A DNA stretch of 64,000 nucleotides from Alcanivorax sp. DG881 (lineage in GTDB: Bacteria > Pseudomonadota > Gammaproteobacteria > Pseudomonadales > Alcanivoracaceae). The position numbers and the translations under genes were made by a program. Each line of letters begins with the position of its first letter. Within the stretch, counting starts at the first letter, position 1. The DNA is taken from positions 510,979 through 574,978 of the forward strand of contig NZ_DS989915.1 in NCBI RefSeq assembly GCF_000155615.1, written 5' to 3'. This document shows, one piece after another, positions 17,908 to 27,217 of the stretch. The notes under the pieces were generated by a model, which was given only the letters and a program-made list of their open reading frames with translations, was not told the DNA's origin and ran no database searches.

Positions 17908-20307
17908 ATGACTGACAACGATAGCGCCCATCACCATACCGACAAACACCCTTCTGATAGTGCTGAGCCGCAGTCCGGCGGCCTCACGGTGCCAGAACAT
18001 ACGCCGCCACAGCGTATTTACCTGATTCCGGTGAAGCATCGCCCCTTTATGCCGGGGCTGGTGCAGCCGGTCATGCTGGACAAAGCCCGCTGGCAACAAA
18101 CCCTCGAGCGAGTCAGCCAGACGCCGCATCAGTCCCTGGGGCTTGTGTACGTGGGAGAAAAAAACCCGGACTCGGTAACCGCCGAAGACTTTCCCGAGTT
18201 CGGCTGCCTGGTGAAAGTCCATGCCCTCAATGAAGAGAACGACCAGTTTCAACTGGTTGCCCAGGGCACCTCGCGTTTTCGCATCAACAGCTGGTTGAGC
18301 CGCAAACATCCGTTCATGGCTGATGTGAGTTACCCGGAGCCCCGTGCTGAAGCGGATGAAACCATTCGCGCCTATGGCATGGCGATTATCAACACCATCA
18401 AGGAACTGCTGCCGCTCAATCCGTTGTACAACGAAGGGCTGCGCCACTACCTGCAGAACTTTTCACCCAGTGAGCCCTCGCCGCTTACCGATTTTGCTGC
18501 TGCGCTCACCAGTGCCAACGGTGTAGAGCTGCAAACCATTCTGGAAACCGTGCCGCTGAAGCCGCGCATGGAGAAAGTCCTCACGCTGGTAAAAAAGGAG
18601 CTTGAGGTTGCCCGGCTGCAAAGCGAAATTTCCGACGAGGTCAACGAAAAGGTCAGCCAGCATCAGCGCGAATTCTTCCTCCGCGAGCAGCTGAAAATTA
18701 TCCAGCGGGAACTGGGCCTGAGCAAGGACGACAAGACCGCCGAAGCGGATGCCTTCCGTGAACGCATGGATGCCCTCTCTCCCCCGGAGCCGGTACAAAA
18801 GCGCTTCGACGATGAATTACAGAAACTGTCCGTGCTGGAAACCGGCTCGCCAGAATATGGCGTGACCCGTAATTATCTGGACTGGCTGACCAGCGTGCCC
18901 TGGGGCCAGTACAGCGATGATAATCTGGACCTGGGCCATGCCCAGACAGTACTCGGCGAACACCACAGCGGGCTGGATGATGTGAAAGACCGCATCATCG
19001 AGTTTCTCGCCGTGGGCGCCCTGCGCGGCGAAGTGAAAGGCTCCATCATTCTGCTGGTGGGTCCGCCAGGGGTCGGCAAAACCAGCATTGGCAAGTCCAT
19101 CGCCGATGCCCTGGATCGCCAGTTCTACCGCTTCAGCCTGGGTGGCATGCGCGACGAAGCGGAAATCAAGGGGCATCGCCGTACCTACATCGGCGCCATG
19201 CCCGGCAAACTGGTCCAGGCGCTGAAAGAAACCGGCACCAGCAACCCAGTGATCATGCTTGATGAAGTCGACAAGCTGGGCCAATCGTTTCAGGGCGACC
19301 CGGCTTCCGCGCTTCTGGAAGTACTCGACCCGGAGCAAAACCAGGACTTTCTCGATCACTATCTGGATGAACGCCTGGACCTTAGCCACGCCTTATTCAT
19401 CTGCACGGCCAACACCCTGGACAGCATTCCCGGCCCCCTGCTCGACCGCATGGAAGTGATCCGCCTGTCGGGTTATATCACCGAAGAAAAAGTCGCCATC
19501 GCCCGGCAACACCTGTGGCCCCGTTCCCTGGAACGGGCCGGCGTCAAGCCGGGGCAGCTGCGCATCAGCGACAGCGCCCTGCGTCACGTGGTGGAAGGCT
19601 ATGCCCGTGAAGCCGGGGTACGGAACCTGGAAAAACAGCTCAACAAGATCATCCGCAAAGCCGCGGTGAAACTGTTGGCTGGCGAGAAGAAAATCAGCAT
19701 CTCTGGCAAGAACCTGACCGACTTCCTCGGCCAACCGTATTTCCAGACAGAGAAAACCCAACGCGGTGTGGGCGTGGTTACCGGACTTGCATGGACATCC
19801 ATGGGCGGCGCCACCTTGTCCATTGAAGCCAATCAGGTGCACAGCAAACAGCGGGGATTCAAGCTGACCGGACAACTGGGCGATGTGATGAAAGAATCCG
19901 CCGAGATCGCCTACAGTTATGTGGCGAGTAATCTGGCGCAGTTTTCCCTGGATCCGGCGCAGCTCGATGAGGCCTTCCTGCACCTGCATGTGCCCGAAGG
20001 GGCGACGCCCAAAGACGGGCCCAGTGCCGGCGTTACCATGGCCACTGCCCTGCTTTCCCTGCTGATGAAAAAACGGGTGCCGCGCAAGGTTGCCATGACC
20101 GGAGAGCTGACTCTCACCGGGCAAGTACTGGCGGTTGGCGGCATCCGCGAAAAAGTCATCGCGGCCCGCCGCGTGGGAATCAAGGAAGTAATTCTTCCGG
20201 AGGCCTGTCGCCGGGATTTTGATGAACTGCCCGATTATCTGAAACAGGGCCTCACCGTTCACTTTGCCGGGCAGTACAGCGATGTCTTCCATACCCTCTG
20301 GGGCTGA
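17908..20307 (+). CDS. asrA: AsrA, Lon-like ATP-dependent protease (second Lon)
   Basis: 799-residue LonA-type protease. An N-terminal substrate domain follows a hydrophilic His-rich leader (residues 1-33). The AAA+ module has Walker A GPPGVGKTS at about residue 385 and Walker B VIMLDEVDK. The proteolytic dyad is Ser706 in PKDGPSAG and Lys749 in GGIREKVIAA, spaced 43 residues apart as in E. coli Lon. It differs strongly from the canonical Lon at 51952-54348 and matches AsrA of P. aeruginosa, reported to respond to heat and aminoglycosides (family knowledge). AGGA lies 4 bases before the ATG. It overlaps rluA by 26 bases. Confidence 0.87.
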   Translation: MTDNDSAHHHTDKHPSDSAEPQSGGLTVPEHTPPQRIYLIPVKHRPFMPGLVQPVMLDKARWQQTLERVSQTPHQSLGLVYVGEKNPDSVTAEDFPEFGCLVKVHALNEENDQFQLVAQGTSRFRINSWLSRKHPFMADVSYPEPRAEADETIRAYGMAIINTIKELLPLNPLYNEGLRHYLQNFSPSEPSPLTDFAAALTSANGVELQTILETVPLKPRMEKVLTLVKKELEVARLQSEISDEVNEKVSQHQREFFLREQLKIIQRELGLSKDDKTAEADAFRERMDALSPPEPVQKRFDDELQKLSVLETGSPEYGVTRNYLDWLTSVPWGQYSDDNLDLGHAQTVLGEHHSGLDDVKDRIIEFLAVGALRGEVKGSIILLVGPPGVGKTSIGKSIADALDRQFYRFSLGGMRDEAEIKGHRRTYIGAMPGKLVQALKETGTSNPVIMLDEVDKLGQSFQGDPASALLEVLDPEQNQDFLDHYLDERLDLSHALFICTANTLDSIPGPLLDRMEVIRLSGYITEEKVAIARQHLWPRSLERAGVKPGQLRISDSALRHVVEGYAREAGVRNLEKQLNKIIRKAAVKLLAGEKKISISGKNLTDFLGQPYFQTEKTQRGVGVVTGLAWTSMGGATLSIEANQVHSKQRGFKLTGQLGDVMKESAEIAYSYVASNLAQFSLDPAQLDEAFLHLHVPEGATPKDGPSAGVTMATALLSLLMKKRVPRKVAMTGELTLTGQVLAVGGIREKVIAARRVGIKEVILPEACRRDFDELPDYLKQGLTVHFAGQYSDVFHTLWG

Positions 20308-20971
20308 CCCAGCGCCCTACTACATTGTCCCCCTGTGCCATGAGCGCGTGGGGACGATGTACCGGGATGCCCACATTCTGCTGATCAACAAACCCGCGTA
20401 CCTGTTAAGCGTTCCCGGTCGTGCGCCGGAGAACAAGGATTGCGCGGTCCGCCGCTTGCAAGCGCAGTATGCAGACATTCGTCTGGTACACCGTTTGGAT
20501 CTGGATACCTCGGGGATCATGGTGTTTGCTCTCACTGCCCAGGCACAAAGCAGATTGAGCCGGCTATTCCAGCTTCGCACGGTGCAAAAACGTTATCAGG
20601 CCGTTGTGCATGGCCTAGTGGAACACGACAGCGGCAGTATCGACCTGCCGTTGATTGCGGACTGGCCAAACCGCCCCTTGCAGAAGGTCTGCCACGAAAC
20701 CGGCAAAAATGCCTTAACTCACTACCGTGTGCTGGAGCGTGACATTCCCGGCAACCGGACCCGGTTGCTGCTCAGTCCCGTCACCGGGCGCAGCCACCAG
20801 CTGCGCATTCACTGTCGCGAGCTTGGCCATCCGATCATCGGCTGCGACATGTATGCCCCCGCCGAAATCGAAGCCCTCAGCCCGCGCCTGCTGCTGCACG
20901 CCGAATGGCTCGCGTTCAACCACCCCGTCACAGGTCTGTGGCAGGAATTCACTTCCCCCTCCCCATTCTAG
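20282..20971 (+). CDS. rluA: 23S rRNA/tRNA pseudouridine synthase RluA
   Basis: Makes pseudouridine at U746 of 23S rRNA and U32 of tRNAs. About 229 residues from the ATG at 20282, which lies inside the 3' end of asrA; another in-frame ATG is at 20264. The catalytic motif is RLVHRLDLDTSGIMV with the essential Asp. LPLIADWPNRPLQKVCHETGK and PVTGRSHQLRIHC closely follow E. coli RluA. The 26-base overlap with asrA suggests translational coupling. Confidence 0.92.
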   Translation: MSSIPSGADPAPYYIVPLCHERVGTMYRDAHILLINKPAYLLSVPGRAPENKDCAVRRLQAQYADIRLVHRLDLDTSGIMVFALTAQAQSRLSRLFQLRTVQKRYQAVVHGLVEHDSGSIDLPLIADWPNRPLQKVCHETGKNALTHYRVLERDIPGNRTRLLLSPVTGRSHQLRIHCRELGHPIIGCDMYAPAEIEALSPRLLLHAEWLAFNHPVTGLWQEFTSPSPF

Positions 20972-20981
20972 GGAACGCTGT

Positions 20982-21305
20982 TCAGGTCCACTCTTCGCCG
21001 TAATCGTGGAACAGCTCGTCACCGGCCTTGATTTTCTTCAGCGCCACCACCGTCAAATCATCGTAATAGGCAACATTGGCGCGCTTGTTATGATTGATGA
21101 AACGTAAATCACACAACACCCGATAGCGCTCCTCGCCCTCATCATCCAGCCACAACACATAAGGGCCGCTACCCTTTGCAGGCTTAACCTTGCACTGACC
21201 CAATTCGGTATTGCGGGCGATATCCCGGCTGGCAAAAAGACCCCGGCCATGGACCTCACTGTTGCGGACTTCAACCAGATCATCGCGTAAATAGTGTTCA
21301 GACAT
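20982..21305 (-). CDS. small SET-domain protein
   Basis: 107 residues that consist of little more than a SET domain. The start has VEVRNSEVHGRGLFASRDI; the end has DLRFINHNKRANVAYYDDL and KAGDELFHDYGEEW, matching the NHxxxxN and ELxxDY signatures of SET lysine methyltransferases. Pre-SET and post-SET zinc regions are absent. Target and activity are unknown. A MITE-like element ends only 17 bases upstream of the ATG, so the native promoter may have been displaced. It converges on rluA. Confidence 0.83.
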   Translation of the reverse strand: MSEHYLRDDLVEVRNSEVHGRGLFASRDIARNTELGQCKVKPAKGSGPYVLWLDDEGEERYRVLCDLRFINHNKRANVAYYDDLTVVALKKIKAGDELFHDYGEEWT

Positions 21306-21322
21306 GTTTGCGCTTTACCTTG

Positions 21323-21586
21323 GGAACCTCTGAATAACTCCTTGCGTACTCAGCGTGGCCTGAAGCGTGCAGCTGTTGAGTCTTGTCTTGACGGACAGGG
21401 TGGCTCCCTTTCCTAGAGGCAAGGCGCAGCAGATGTGCGCTTCAGGCCGCGCCCTCCGGGTCTTCCAGGCTGGCCCGCACTCGTCGTTGCGTTTTTTTCG
21501 ATGGATGGACATACACCTTCAAAATCGCGCCTAGATTGCGAGCCAGCCTGAAAGACTGAGCATGCAAGGAGTTATTCAGAGGTTCC
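21323..21586. mobile_element. 264-bp MITE-like element with 23-bp perfect terminal inverted repeats
   Basis: The ends begin GGAACCTCTGAATAACTCC and are perfect inverted copies for 23 bases (21323-21345 and 21564-21586). Similarity continues inward imperfectly over CTCAG. The 4 bases CTTG flank it on both sides as a target duplication. The interior has no transposase-like reading frame. The terminus resembles that of IS5-group elements (GGAAxxxxTGAATAA pattern, from memory), so it is probably a non-autonomous IS5-type derivative. It occupies most of the 450-bp gap between the SET gene and the ABC1 gene; the rest (21587-21755) shows nothing else recognisable. Confidence 0.85.
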
Positions 21587-21755
21587 CTTGCAGTGATTAC
21601 GATTACCATGGCATCTTGCCAGAAAATCGACAATGCTGTTAACAGCCTGTTAAGGCACCTTAACGGCCCAAGCAGACGTTTTACCGGTCAGTTGTTGCAA
21701 CCTTGCGACAACGCGTTCAAACCGGCATAACAGCCCAGCCTACAGGGACAATGTT

Positions 21756-23417
21756 GTGAACCTTTTGCACACAGGCAAAGATCTACTGCGGATGAATGAA
21801 CTGGCAGCGATCCTGCTCAAGTACGGATTTGCCGACGTGATTCGGCGGCTGGGACTTTCCACCCCGGTCGAGCATGCGGGAAAACTGGTTCGCAGCAGCA
21901 TGAAACCAGACATGTTGCGCATGGGCACCGCAGAACGCCTTCGCCATGCCATGGAGGAAATGGGCCCGACCTTCGTCAAGCTCGGCCAGGTGCTGGCAAC
22001 CCGCGTGGACATGTTCCCCATGGACTGGATTGCCGAATTCGAAAAATTGCAGGATCAGGCCCAGGCAGTGCCGTTCGACACGCTCAAGGCAGACATTGAA
22101 TTATCGCTGGGGAAACCTGTCGACAACCTTTTTGCCCGCATAGATCCGGAGCCGATCGGCGTCGCTTCCATTGGCCAGGTGCATAGCGCACTGACTCGCC
22201 GTGGCCAGAAAGTCGTACTGAAGGTTCAGAAACCGGGCATCCGTGACAAGATTGATTCGGACCTGCGCCTACTCGACCAATTGGCCAAACTGGCCGCCGA
22301 CAATTCCGTTGAACTACGACGCTACCGGCCCGTAGAACTGGTGCGCGAATTCAAACGGTCGCTGACACGAGAACTCGATTTCACCATTGAAGGGCGTAAC
22401 GCGGACCGTATCCGTAAAAACCTCCGGCAGTTTAAATGGCTGCAGATTCCCAAGGTGTATTGGGACCTCTCATCACCGACGGTTCAGGTACAACAACATG
22501 TTGAAGGCATTCCGGCAAAAGCCGTGGAACGCCTGAATGAGGCCGGGCTGGACCGGGAATTAATCGCACGCCGAGGCGCTCTGGCCGCCTGGAAAATGGC
22601 CCTGGAAGACGGCTTTTTCCATGCCGACCCGCATCCCGGCAACTTCATCATCATGCCGGGGAACCGGATTGCCATGCTTGATTTCGGCATGGTCGGTAAA
22701 CTCAGCCACAGTCGCCGCGAGCAGATTCTGCAGATTACCCGCGCGGTGGTGCTGCGTGAGGCCGAACAATGCGCTGGCGTCTTGTCCGGCTGGTCCGACG
22801 GGCAACCCATCAAGTTCGACCAGCTGGTATCCGACGTGGAAGACGTAATCAGCCAGTACCACGGTGTATCAATTTCCCAGCTGGATATCAGTGCCCTGCT
22901 CAACGACATCACCGCCCTGGTGCGCAATCACAATCTGGTCTTGCCCAGCGACATTGCCCTGTTTATCAAGGCCATTATCACCCTGGAAGGCTTTGGCCGA
23001 CTGCTGAACCCCCATTTTGACCTGATGAGTGAGGCCGAGCCGTTACTCAAACGCATGATTCGCACACGCTACTCACCGGTTCGCCTGGCAAAAAGCCTGA
23101 GTCTGCGAGCGCTCGACGTGGTCGACAAGGTCTATGCGCCGCCCCCCGTACCAGGCCAGGCCGCTCCCGGTGAGGCGGGCATTGATCCCCGTCACCTGGA
23201 GCGGCTGATTACGAGAATCGAACGTGGCCAGTACAGGCAGGTCCAAACCCTGCTGGTCACCGGCGGATTACTGGCCGGCGCCATCATGTTGAGCGGCCGG
23301 GTGCCCCCTGCCCCTTGGGGAATTTCGGTGTTTGGCTTTATTATCTTTCTTTCAAGTGCCGGCTGGGCTGGCTGGTTAATGTTCGTGTCCCGACGTTTCC
23401 TGCGGGAATGGGAGTAA
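21756..23417 (+). CDS. ABC1/UbiB-like atypical kinase with C-terminal membrane anchor
   Basis: 553 residues, GTG start preceded by AGGGA. It carries all ABC1 motifs: FVKLGQVLATRVDMFP (KxGQ), GVASIGQVHSA (nucleotide loop), KVVLKVQKPGI, FFHADPHPGNF and MLDFGMVGKL. The C terminus has two hydrophobic helices (LLVTGGLLAGAIMLSG and GISVFGFIIFLSSAGWAGWL), as in UbiB. Chromosomal ubiB proper normally lies with ubiE/ubiJ, so this is better called a UbiB-like paralogue. It is followed after 8 bp by an M48 protease gene, a likely operon. Confidence 0.88.
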   Translation: MNLLHTGKDLLRMNELAAILLKYGFADVIRRLGLSTPVEHAGKLVRSSMKPDMLRMGTAERLRHAMEEMGPTFVKLGQVLATRVDMFPMDWIAEFEKLQDQAQAVPFDTLKADIELSLGKPVDNLFARIDPEPIGVASIGQVHSALTRRGQKVVLKVQKPGIRDKIDSDLRLLDQLAKLAADNSVELRRYRPVELVREFKRSLTRELDFTIEGRNADRIRKNLRQFKWLQIPKVYWDLSSPTVQVQQHVEGIPAKAVERLNEAGLDRELIARRGALAAWKMALEDGFFHADPHPGNFIIMPGNRIAMLDFGMVGKLSHSRREQILQITRAVVLREAEQCAGVLSGWSDGQPIKFDQLVSDVEDVISQYHGVSISQLDISALLNDITALVRNHNLVLPSDIALFIKAIITLEGFGRLLNPHFDLMSEAEPLLKRMIRTRYSPVRLAKSLSLRALDVVDKVYAPPPVPGQAAPGEAGIDPRHLERLITRIERGQYRQVQTLLVTGGLLAGAIMLSGRVPPAPWGISVFGFIIFLSSAGWAGWLMFVSRRFLREWE

Positions 23418-23425
23418 AATAAACA

Positions 23426-24214
23426 ATGACGTTGCGTAAATTTCTCACCCTTGGCGTGCTTGCCACAAGCCTGGCTGCCTGTGCCACCTCACCGCTGGGG
23501 CGCCAGCAGTTTCTGTTGCTGCCCGCCGACCAGATGGATGAAATGGGTGTCACCGCCTATTCCCAGATGAAAGATGAAAAACCGCTGAGCAGCAGCCAGC
23601 AGCAGACGGCTTATGTCCGCTGTGTGACCACGGCGATCACTGCCACCCTGGATGGCTCCCAGCAATGGGAGGTCAACCTCTTCCAGGACGACAGCGCCAA
23701 TGCGTTTGCCCTGCCAGGCGGCAAGATCGGAGTGAACACGGGCTTGCTGAAAGTGGCCAACAACCAGAGTCAGCTCGCCACAGTGATTGGCCATGAAATC
23801 GGCCATGTGCAGGCACAACACTCCAATGAGCGCATGTCACTTCAATACGCCACCCAAAGCGGCATGCAGGTACTTGGTGCACTTGCCGGGGAAGACAGCG
23901 CCACCAAACAAGGTGTATTGGCCGCACTGGGGGTTGGCGCCGAATATGGGCTGGCCCTGCCTTTCAGCCGCAAACATGAAGCCGAGGCCGATATCATAGG
24001 CCTGCAACTGATGGCACAGGCCGGCTTTGATCCGCGTCAAAGTGTATCCCTGTGGCAGAACATGAACGCGGCCAACGGTAACGAGCCGCCTGAATTCATG
24101 TCCACTCACCCGTCCAACAGCACCCGCATCAATGGGCTACAAGCACGCATCCCGGAGGTTATGCCGCTGTATAACCAGGCGAAAGCGGCGGGTCGAACTC
24201 CGCAGTGTGGGTAA
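23426..24214 (+). CDS. M48-family metalloprotease lipoprotein
   Basis: 262 residues with a lipoprotein signal (MTLRKFLTLGVLATSLAAC, lipobox LAAC). The zinc site is HEIGH at residues 123-127, with the third ligand Glu in FSRKHEAEADIIGL, typical of M48 peptidases such as LoiP/YcaL that work on outer-membrane proteins. AFALPGGKIGVNTGLL precedes the zinc site and STHPSNSTRINGL ends the domain. It lies 8 bp after the ABC1 gene and ends before a strong terminator. Confidence 0.92.
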   Translation: MTLRKFLTLGVLATSLAACATSPLGRQQFLLLPADQMDEMGVTAYSQMKDEKPLSSSQQQTAYVRCVTTAITATLDGSQQWEVNLFQDDSANAFALPGGKIGVNTGLLKVANNQSQLATVIGHEIGHVQAQHSNERMSLQYATQSGMQVLGALAGEDSATKQGVLAALGVGAEYGLALPFSRKHEAEADIIGLQLMAQAGFDPRQSVSLWQNMNAANGNEPPEFMSTHPSNSTRINGLQARIPEVMPLYNQAKAAGRTPQCG

Positions 24215-24260
24215 AGAATAGCGGCGAGCTGCTCGCAACGAGTAAAAAACAAGATCCATA

Positions 24261-24303
24261 AAAGCAAAAAACGCAGCTCAAGGCTGCGTTTTTTGCTTTT
24301 TCT
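24261..24303. terminator. bidirectional rho-independent terminator
   Basis: A 17-bp perfect stem (AAAGCAAAAAACGCAGC / GCTGCGTTTTTTGCTTT) with loop TCAAG, between the M48 gene and the convergent nfuA. Confidence 0.92.
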
Positions 24304-24331
24304 AGAACTAGATACTAGAAGCTCATAGCTG

Positions 24332-24925
24332 TTAGCTGTAATACGCGTTGTCGGTCACCGAGTGGTCGGTCTTGTCCCGCACACCGGCAAGCTCGGGAAT
24401 CCGCTCCTGCAGGGTTTTCTCTACCCCGTCACGCAAGGTCACATCCACCACGGAACAGCCCTGGCAGCCGCCGCCGAATTCCAGCACGGCCACGTTGTCC
24501 TCGGTCAGTTCCAGTAGCTGCACACTGCCGCCGTGGGCGGCCAGGTTCGGGTTGATCTCGGCGTACAGTACGTAGTTGATCTTTTCTTCGATGCTGGCAT
24601 CTTCGCTGATATCCGGGACACGGGACTTGGGTGCACGGAAAGTCAGCTGGCCGCCCATGCTGTCTTTCTTGTAGTCGATAACCGCGTCTTCCAGATAGCG
24701 GACGCTCTTACCCTCGATCCAGGCGTGGAACCCTTCGTAGTCATAGCGAACATCGCTTTCTTCCTGTTCGCCCTCCGGGCAATAGGCCATACAGCATTCC
24801 GCGTGCGGGGTGCCTGGGCGCTCGACAAAGATACGCACACCAATCTCGGCCTGATCCTGCTTGCTCAGCAAGTCACGCAAGTAATCCTGGGCGGTTTCGG
24901 TAATGTCGATCAACTGCTCTGCCAT
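24332..24925 (-). CDS. nfuA: Fe-S biogenesis protein NfuA
   Basis: Scaffold/carrier that delivers 4Fe-4S clusters to target enzymes, important under oxidative stress and iron limitation. 197 residues: an N-terminal degenerate A-type domain (AEQLIDITETAQDYLRDLL) and a C-terminal Nfu domain with the cluster-binding FGGGCQGCSVVDVTL. The end TDHSVTDNAYY is typical. Two adjacent ATGs exist; the second (24925) has the better spacing to AGGA. The frame is open 27 codons further upstream but that part is not conserved. Confidence 0.95.
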   Translation of the reverse strand: MAEQLIDITETAQDYLRDLLSKQDQAEIGVRIFVERPGTPHAECCMAYCPEGEQEESDVRYDYEGFHAWIEGKSVRYLEDAVIDYKKDSMGGQLTFRAPKSRVPDISEDASIEEKINYVLYAEINPNLAAHGGSVQLLELTEDNVAVLEFGGGCQGCSVVDVTLRDGVEKTLQERIPELAGVRDKTDHSVTDNAYYS

Positions 24926-25191
24926 CATGATTCCTGGTCGGGATGAATGAACCCATACGCAATAAAGGGCGTAAGAGGTAAAAGCGGCGACCTGCGCCAG
25001 CTTCATTTCCTGACTATTTTAGTCAGGTACTCAGCAGTTGCAATGGCGACACCGCACACACAATTCAAGTCTGCCTGCTTGATGCTGTCGTCGGGCAGCT
25101 GGCAGGAGTACAATATGCCCCCGGCGGCGCGTGCTTATCGTACGCCGCGAACATCCAACGTTTAGCCTTCAGCCAAAACACAGGATTACCC

Positions 25192-25437
25192 ATGTCAGAC
25201 CAACACCCCGCTCAGGATCAGGCTCAGCAACCGGATAACGGCAAGCCCACTCTCTGGCAGACCATTCACAGCATTCTGGCCGGTTTGCTCGGTGTTCAAA
25301 GCAGCAAGAACCGGGAACGGGACTTTACCAAAGGCGATGCGGGCAACTTTATCGGCGTTTATGTCGTGCTCGTTGCGGCCCTGGTGATCGGTATGGTGGT
25401 GACCGTGAATCTGGTGCTGGATGCCGCGGCTAAATAG
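25192..25437 (+). CDS. DUF2970 small membrane protein
   Basis: 81 residues. The centre (LWQTIHSILAGLLGVQSSKN, then RDFTKGDAGNFIGVYV) is the DUF2970 signature and runs into one C-terminal membrane helix (about residues 53-75). The N terminus is hydrophilic and Gln-rich. AGGA lies 7 bases before the ATG. The function is unknown; it is next to the sulfite reductase operon but probably transcribed separately. Confidence 0.82.
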   Translation: MSDQHPAQDQAQQPDNGKPTLWQTIHSILAGLLGVQSSKNRERDFTKGDAGNFIGVYVVLVAALVIGMVVTVNLVLDAAAK

Positions 25438-25570
25438 CTCTACGTAATAGAGATATGCCAAGATATTTCTTTTCACTATAAGGGCGCTTTGCTAGAGTGC
25501 CGCTCTGCTCCCTCTGGGAGCAACGCTTACCTATTGAATTTTAAGCATTTAAGGACGGTGATACAGTCCC

Positions 25571-27217
25571 ATGTACGTCTATCAGGAATACGATCAACGG
25601 TTGCTGGAAGAGCGGGTGGCGCAGTATCGCGACCAGACCCGCCGTTTTCTCGCCAATGAGCTCAGCGAAGACGAGTTTCTTGCCCTTCGCCTGCAAAACG
25701 GCCTCTACATTCAGCGTTATGCGCCCATGCTGCGTATTTCCGTTCCTTATGGCCTGTTGGCGAGTCGTCAGCTGCGTCGTCTGGCGCATATCGTGCGGAC
25801 CTATGACAAGGGTTTCTGTCATGTCAGCACCCGCCAAAACATTCAGCTGAACTGGCCTTCCGTTGAGGAAGTGCCGGACATTCTGGCGGAACTGGCCGAC
25901 GTACAGATGCACGCCATTCAAACCAGTGGTAACTGCATCCGTAATATCACCACCGATGAATTTGCTGGCGTTAATCCCAAAGAGATTGAAGACCCACGCC
26001 CCTGGTGCGAAATCATCCGCCAGTGGTCTACCTTCAATCCGGAATTCGCCTACCTGCCGCGTAAATTCAAGATTGCCGTTAACGCCGTACCCGACGCAGA
26101 CCCGGCCCTGATCGGTGTCCACGATATCGGTGTGCAGCTGGTACACGGTGCCAACGGCGAAACCGGCTTCCAGGTATGGGCTGGCGGCGGCCTGGGCCGT
26201 ACCCCCATGACCGGTGCGGTCATCGGTGAATTTGTACCGTGGCAGGACCTGCTCGCTTACCTGGAATCGATTCTCCGCGTCTACAACAAGTACGGTAACC
26301 GCGACAACAAGTACAAGGCGCGTATCAAGATTCTGGTGAAAGCCCTCGGCGCGGAGAAATACCGCGAACTGGTGGAGCAGGAATTCGCCGAGCTGAAAGG
26401 CGGCGAGATGACCCTGACCACCGAAGAAGTGGCACGCATCAAGGGATGCTTCACCGCCCCGGATTACCAAAGCGCCGATACGGCCGCGCTGGATGCCAAG
26501 CTGGCCGAAGACAAGGCCTTTAGCCGCTGGTTCCACACCAATACCCGTGCGCACAAACAGGCTGGCTACCGGGCCGTCACCCTGACGCTCAAGCGCACCG
26601 GTCGCGTACCGGGGGATATCAGTGACGAGCAACTGGAAGCCGTTGCCGACCTGGCGGACCAGTACAGCTTTGGCGAGCTTCGCAACAGCCACCAACAGAA
26701 CATGGTGCTGTCTGACGTGGCCGCCAACGATCTGTATGACCTCTGGAAAGCACTGGATGCCCTGGGCTTTGCCACACCGAACCTGGGCCTGCTCACTGAT
26801 ATCGTGGCCTGCCCCGGCGGCGACCTGTGCGCGCTGGCAAACGCCAAATCTATCCCTATTGCCGAATCCATTCAGCGTCGCTTCGACGATGTGGATTATG
26901 TCCACGATCTGGGCCCGCTGGATTTGAATATTTCCGGTTGCATGAATGCCTGTGGCCACCACCACATCGGTCACATCGGCATCCTTGGTGTGGACAAGAA
27001 AGGCAAGGAATTCTACCAGGTTACTCTGGGCGGTCGCGGCGACAAACTGTCCCGCGTGGGTGAGAAAATGGGCCCCTCCTTCGAGTCCGAAGAAATCACC
27101 GACGTGGTAGAGAAGATCATCAAACTCTACGTGGAAAAGCGTCTCGAAAACGAGCCGTTTATCGACACCTACGAGCGTATTGGCATGGACCCGTTCAAGG
27201 AGCGCATCTATGGGTAA
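25571..27217 (+). CDS. cysI: sulfite reductase hemoprotein (ferredoxin/NADPH-linked)
   Basis: Six-electron reduction of sulfite to sulfide using siroheme and a 4Fe-4S cluster. 548 residues, two ferredoxin-like and two siroheme half-domains. The cluster cysteines are Cys414 and Cys420 (CPGGDLC) and Cys457 and Cys461 (SGCMNAC). VSTRQNIQLNWP and ELRNSHQQNMVLSDV are siroheme-binding segments. There is no cysJ next door; pseudomonads also keep cysI with a DUF934 gene instead. The upstream region has a -10-like TATAAG at 25480-25485 and AT-rich stretches where CysB might bind (inference). It overlaps the DUF934 gene by 8 bases. Confidence 0.94.
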   Translation: MYVYQEYDQRLLEERVAQYRDQTRRFLANELSEDEFLALRLQNGLYIQRYAPMLRISVPYGLLASRQLRRLAHIVRTYDKGFCHVSTRQNIQLNWPSVEEVPDILAELADVQMHAIQTSGNCIRNITTDEFAGVNPKEIEDPRPWCEIIRQWSTFNPEFAYLPRKFKIAVNAVPDADPALIGVHDIGVQLVHGANGETGFQVWAGGGLGRTPMTGAVIGEFVPWQDLLAYLESILRVYNKYGNRDNKYKARIKILVKALGAEKYRELVEQEFAELKGGEMTLTTEEVARIKGCFTAPDYQSADTAALDAKLAEDKAFSRWFHTNTRAHKQAGYRAVTLTLKRTGRVPGDISDEQLEAVADLADQYSFGELRNSHQQNMVLSDVAANDLYDLWKALDALGFATPNLGLLTDIVACPGGDLCALANAKSIPIAESIQRRFDDVDYVHDLGPLDLNISGCMNACGHHHIGHIGILGVDKKGKEFYQVTLGGRGDKLSRVGEKMGPSFESEEITDVVEKIIKLYVEKRLENEPFIDTYERIGMDPFKERIYG

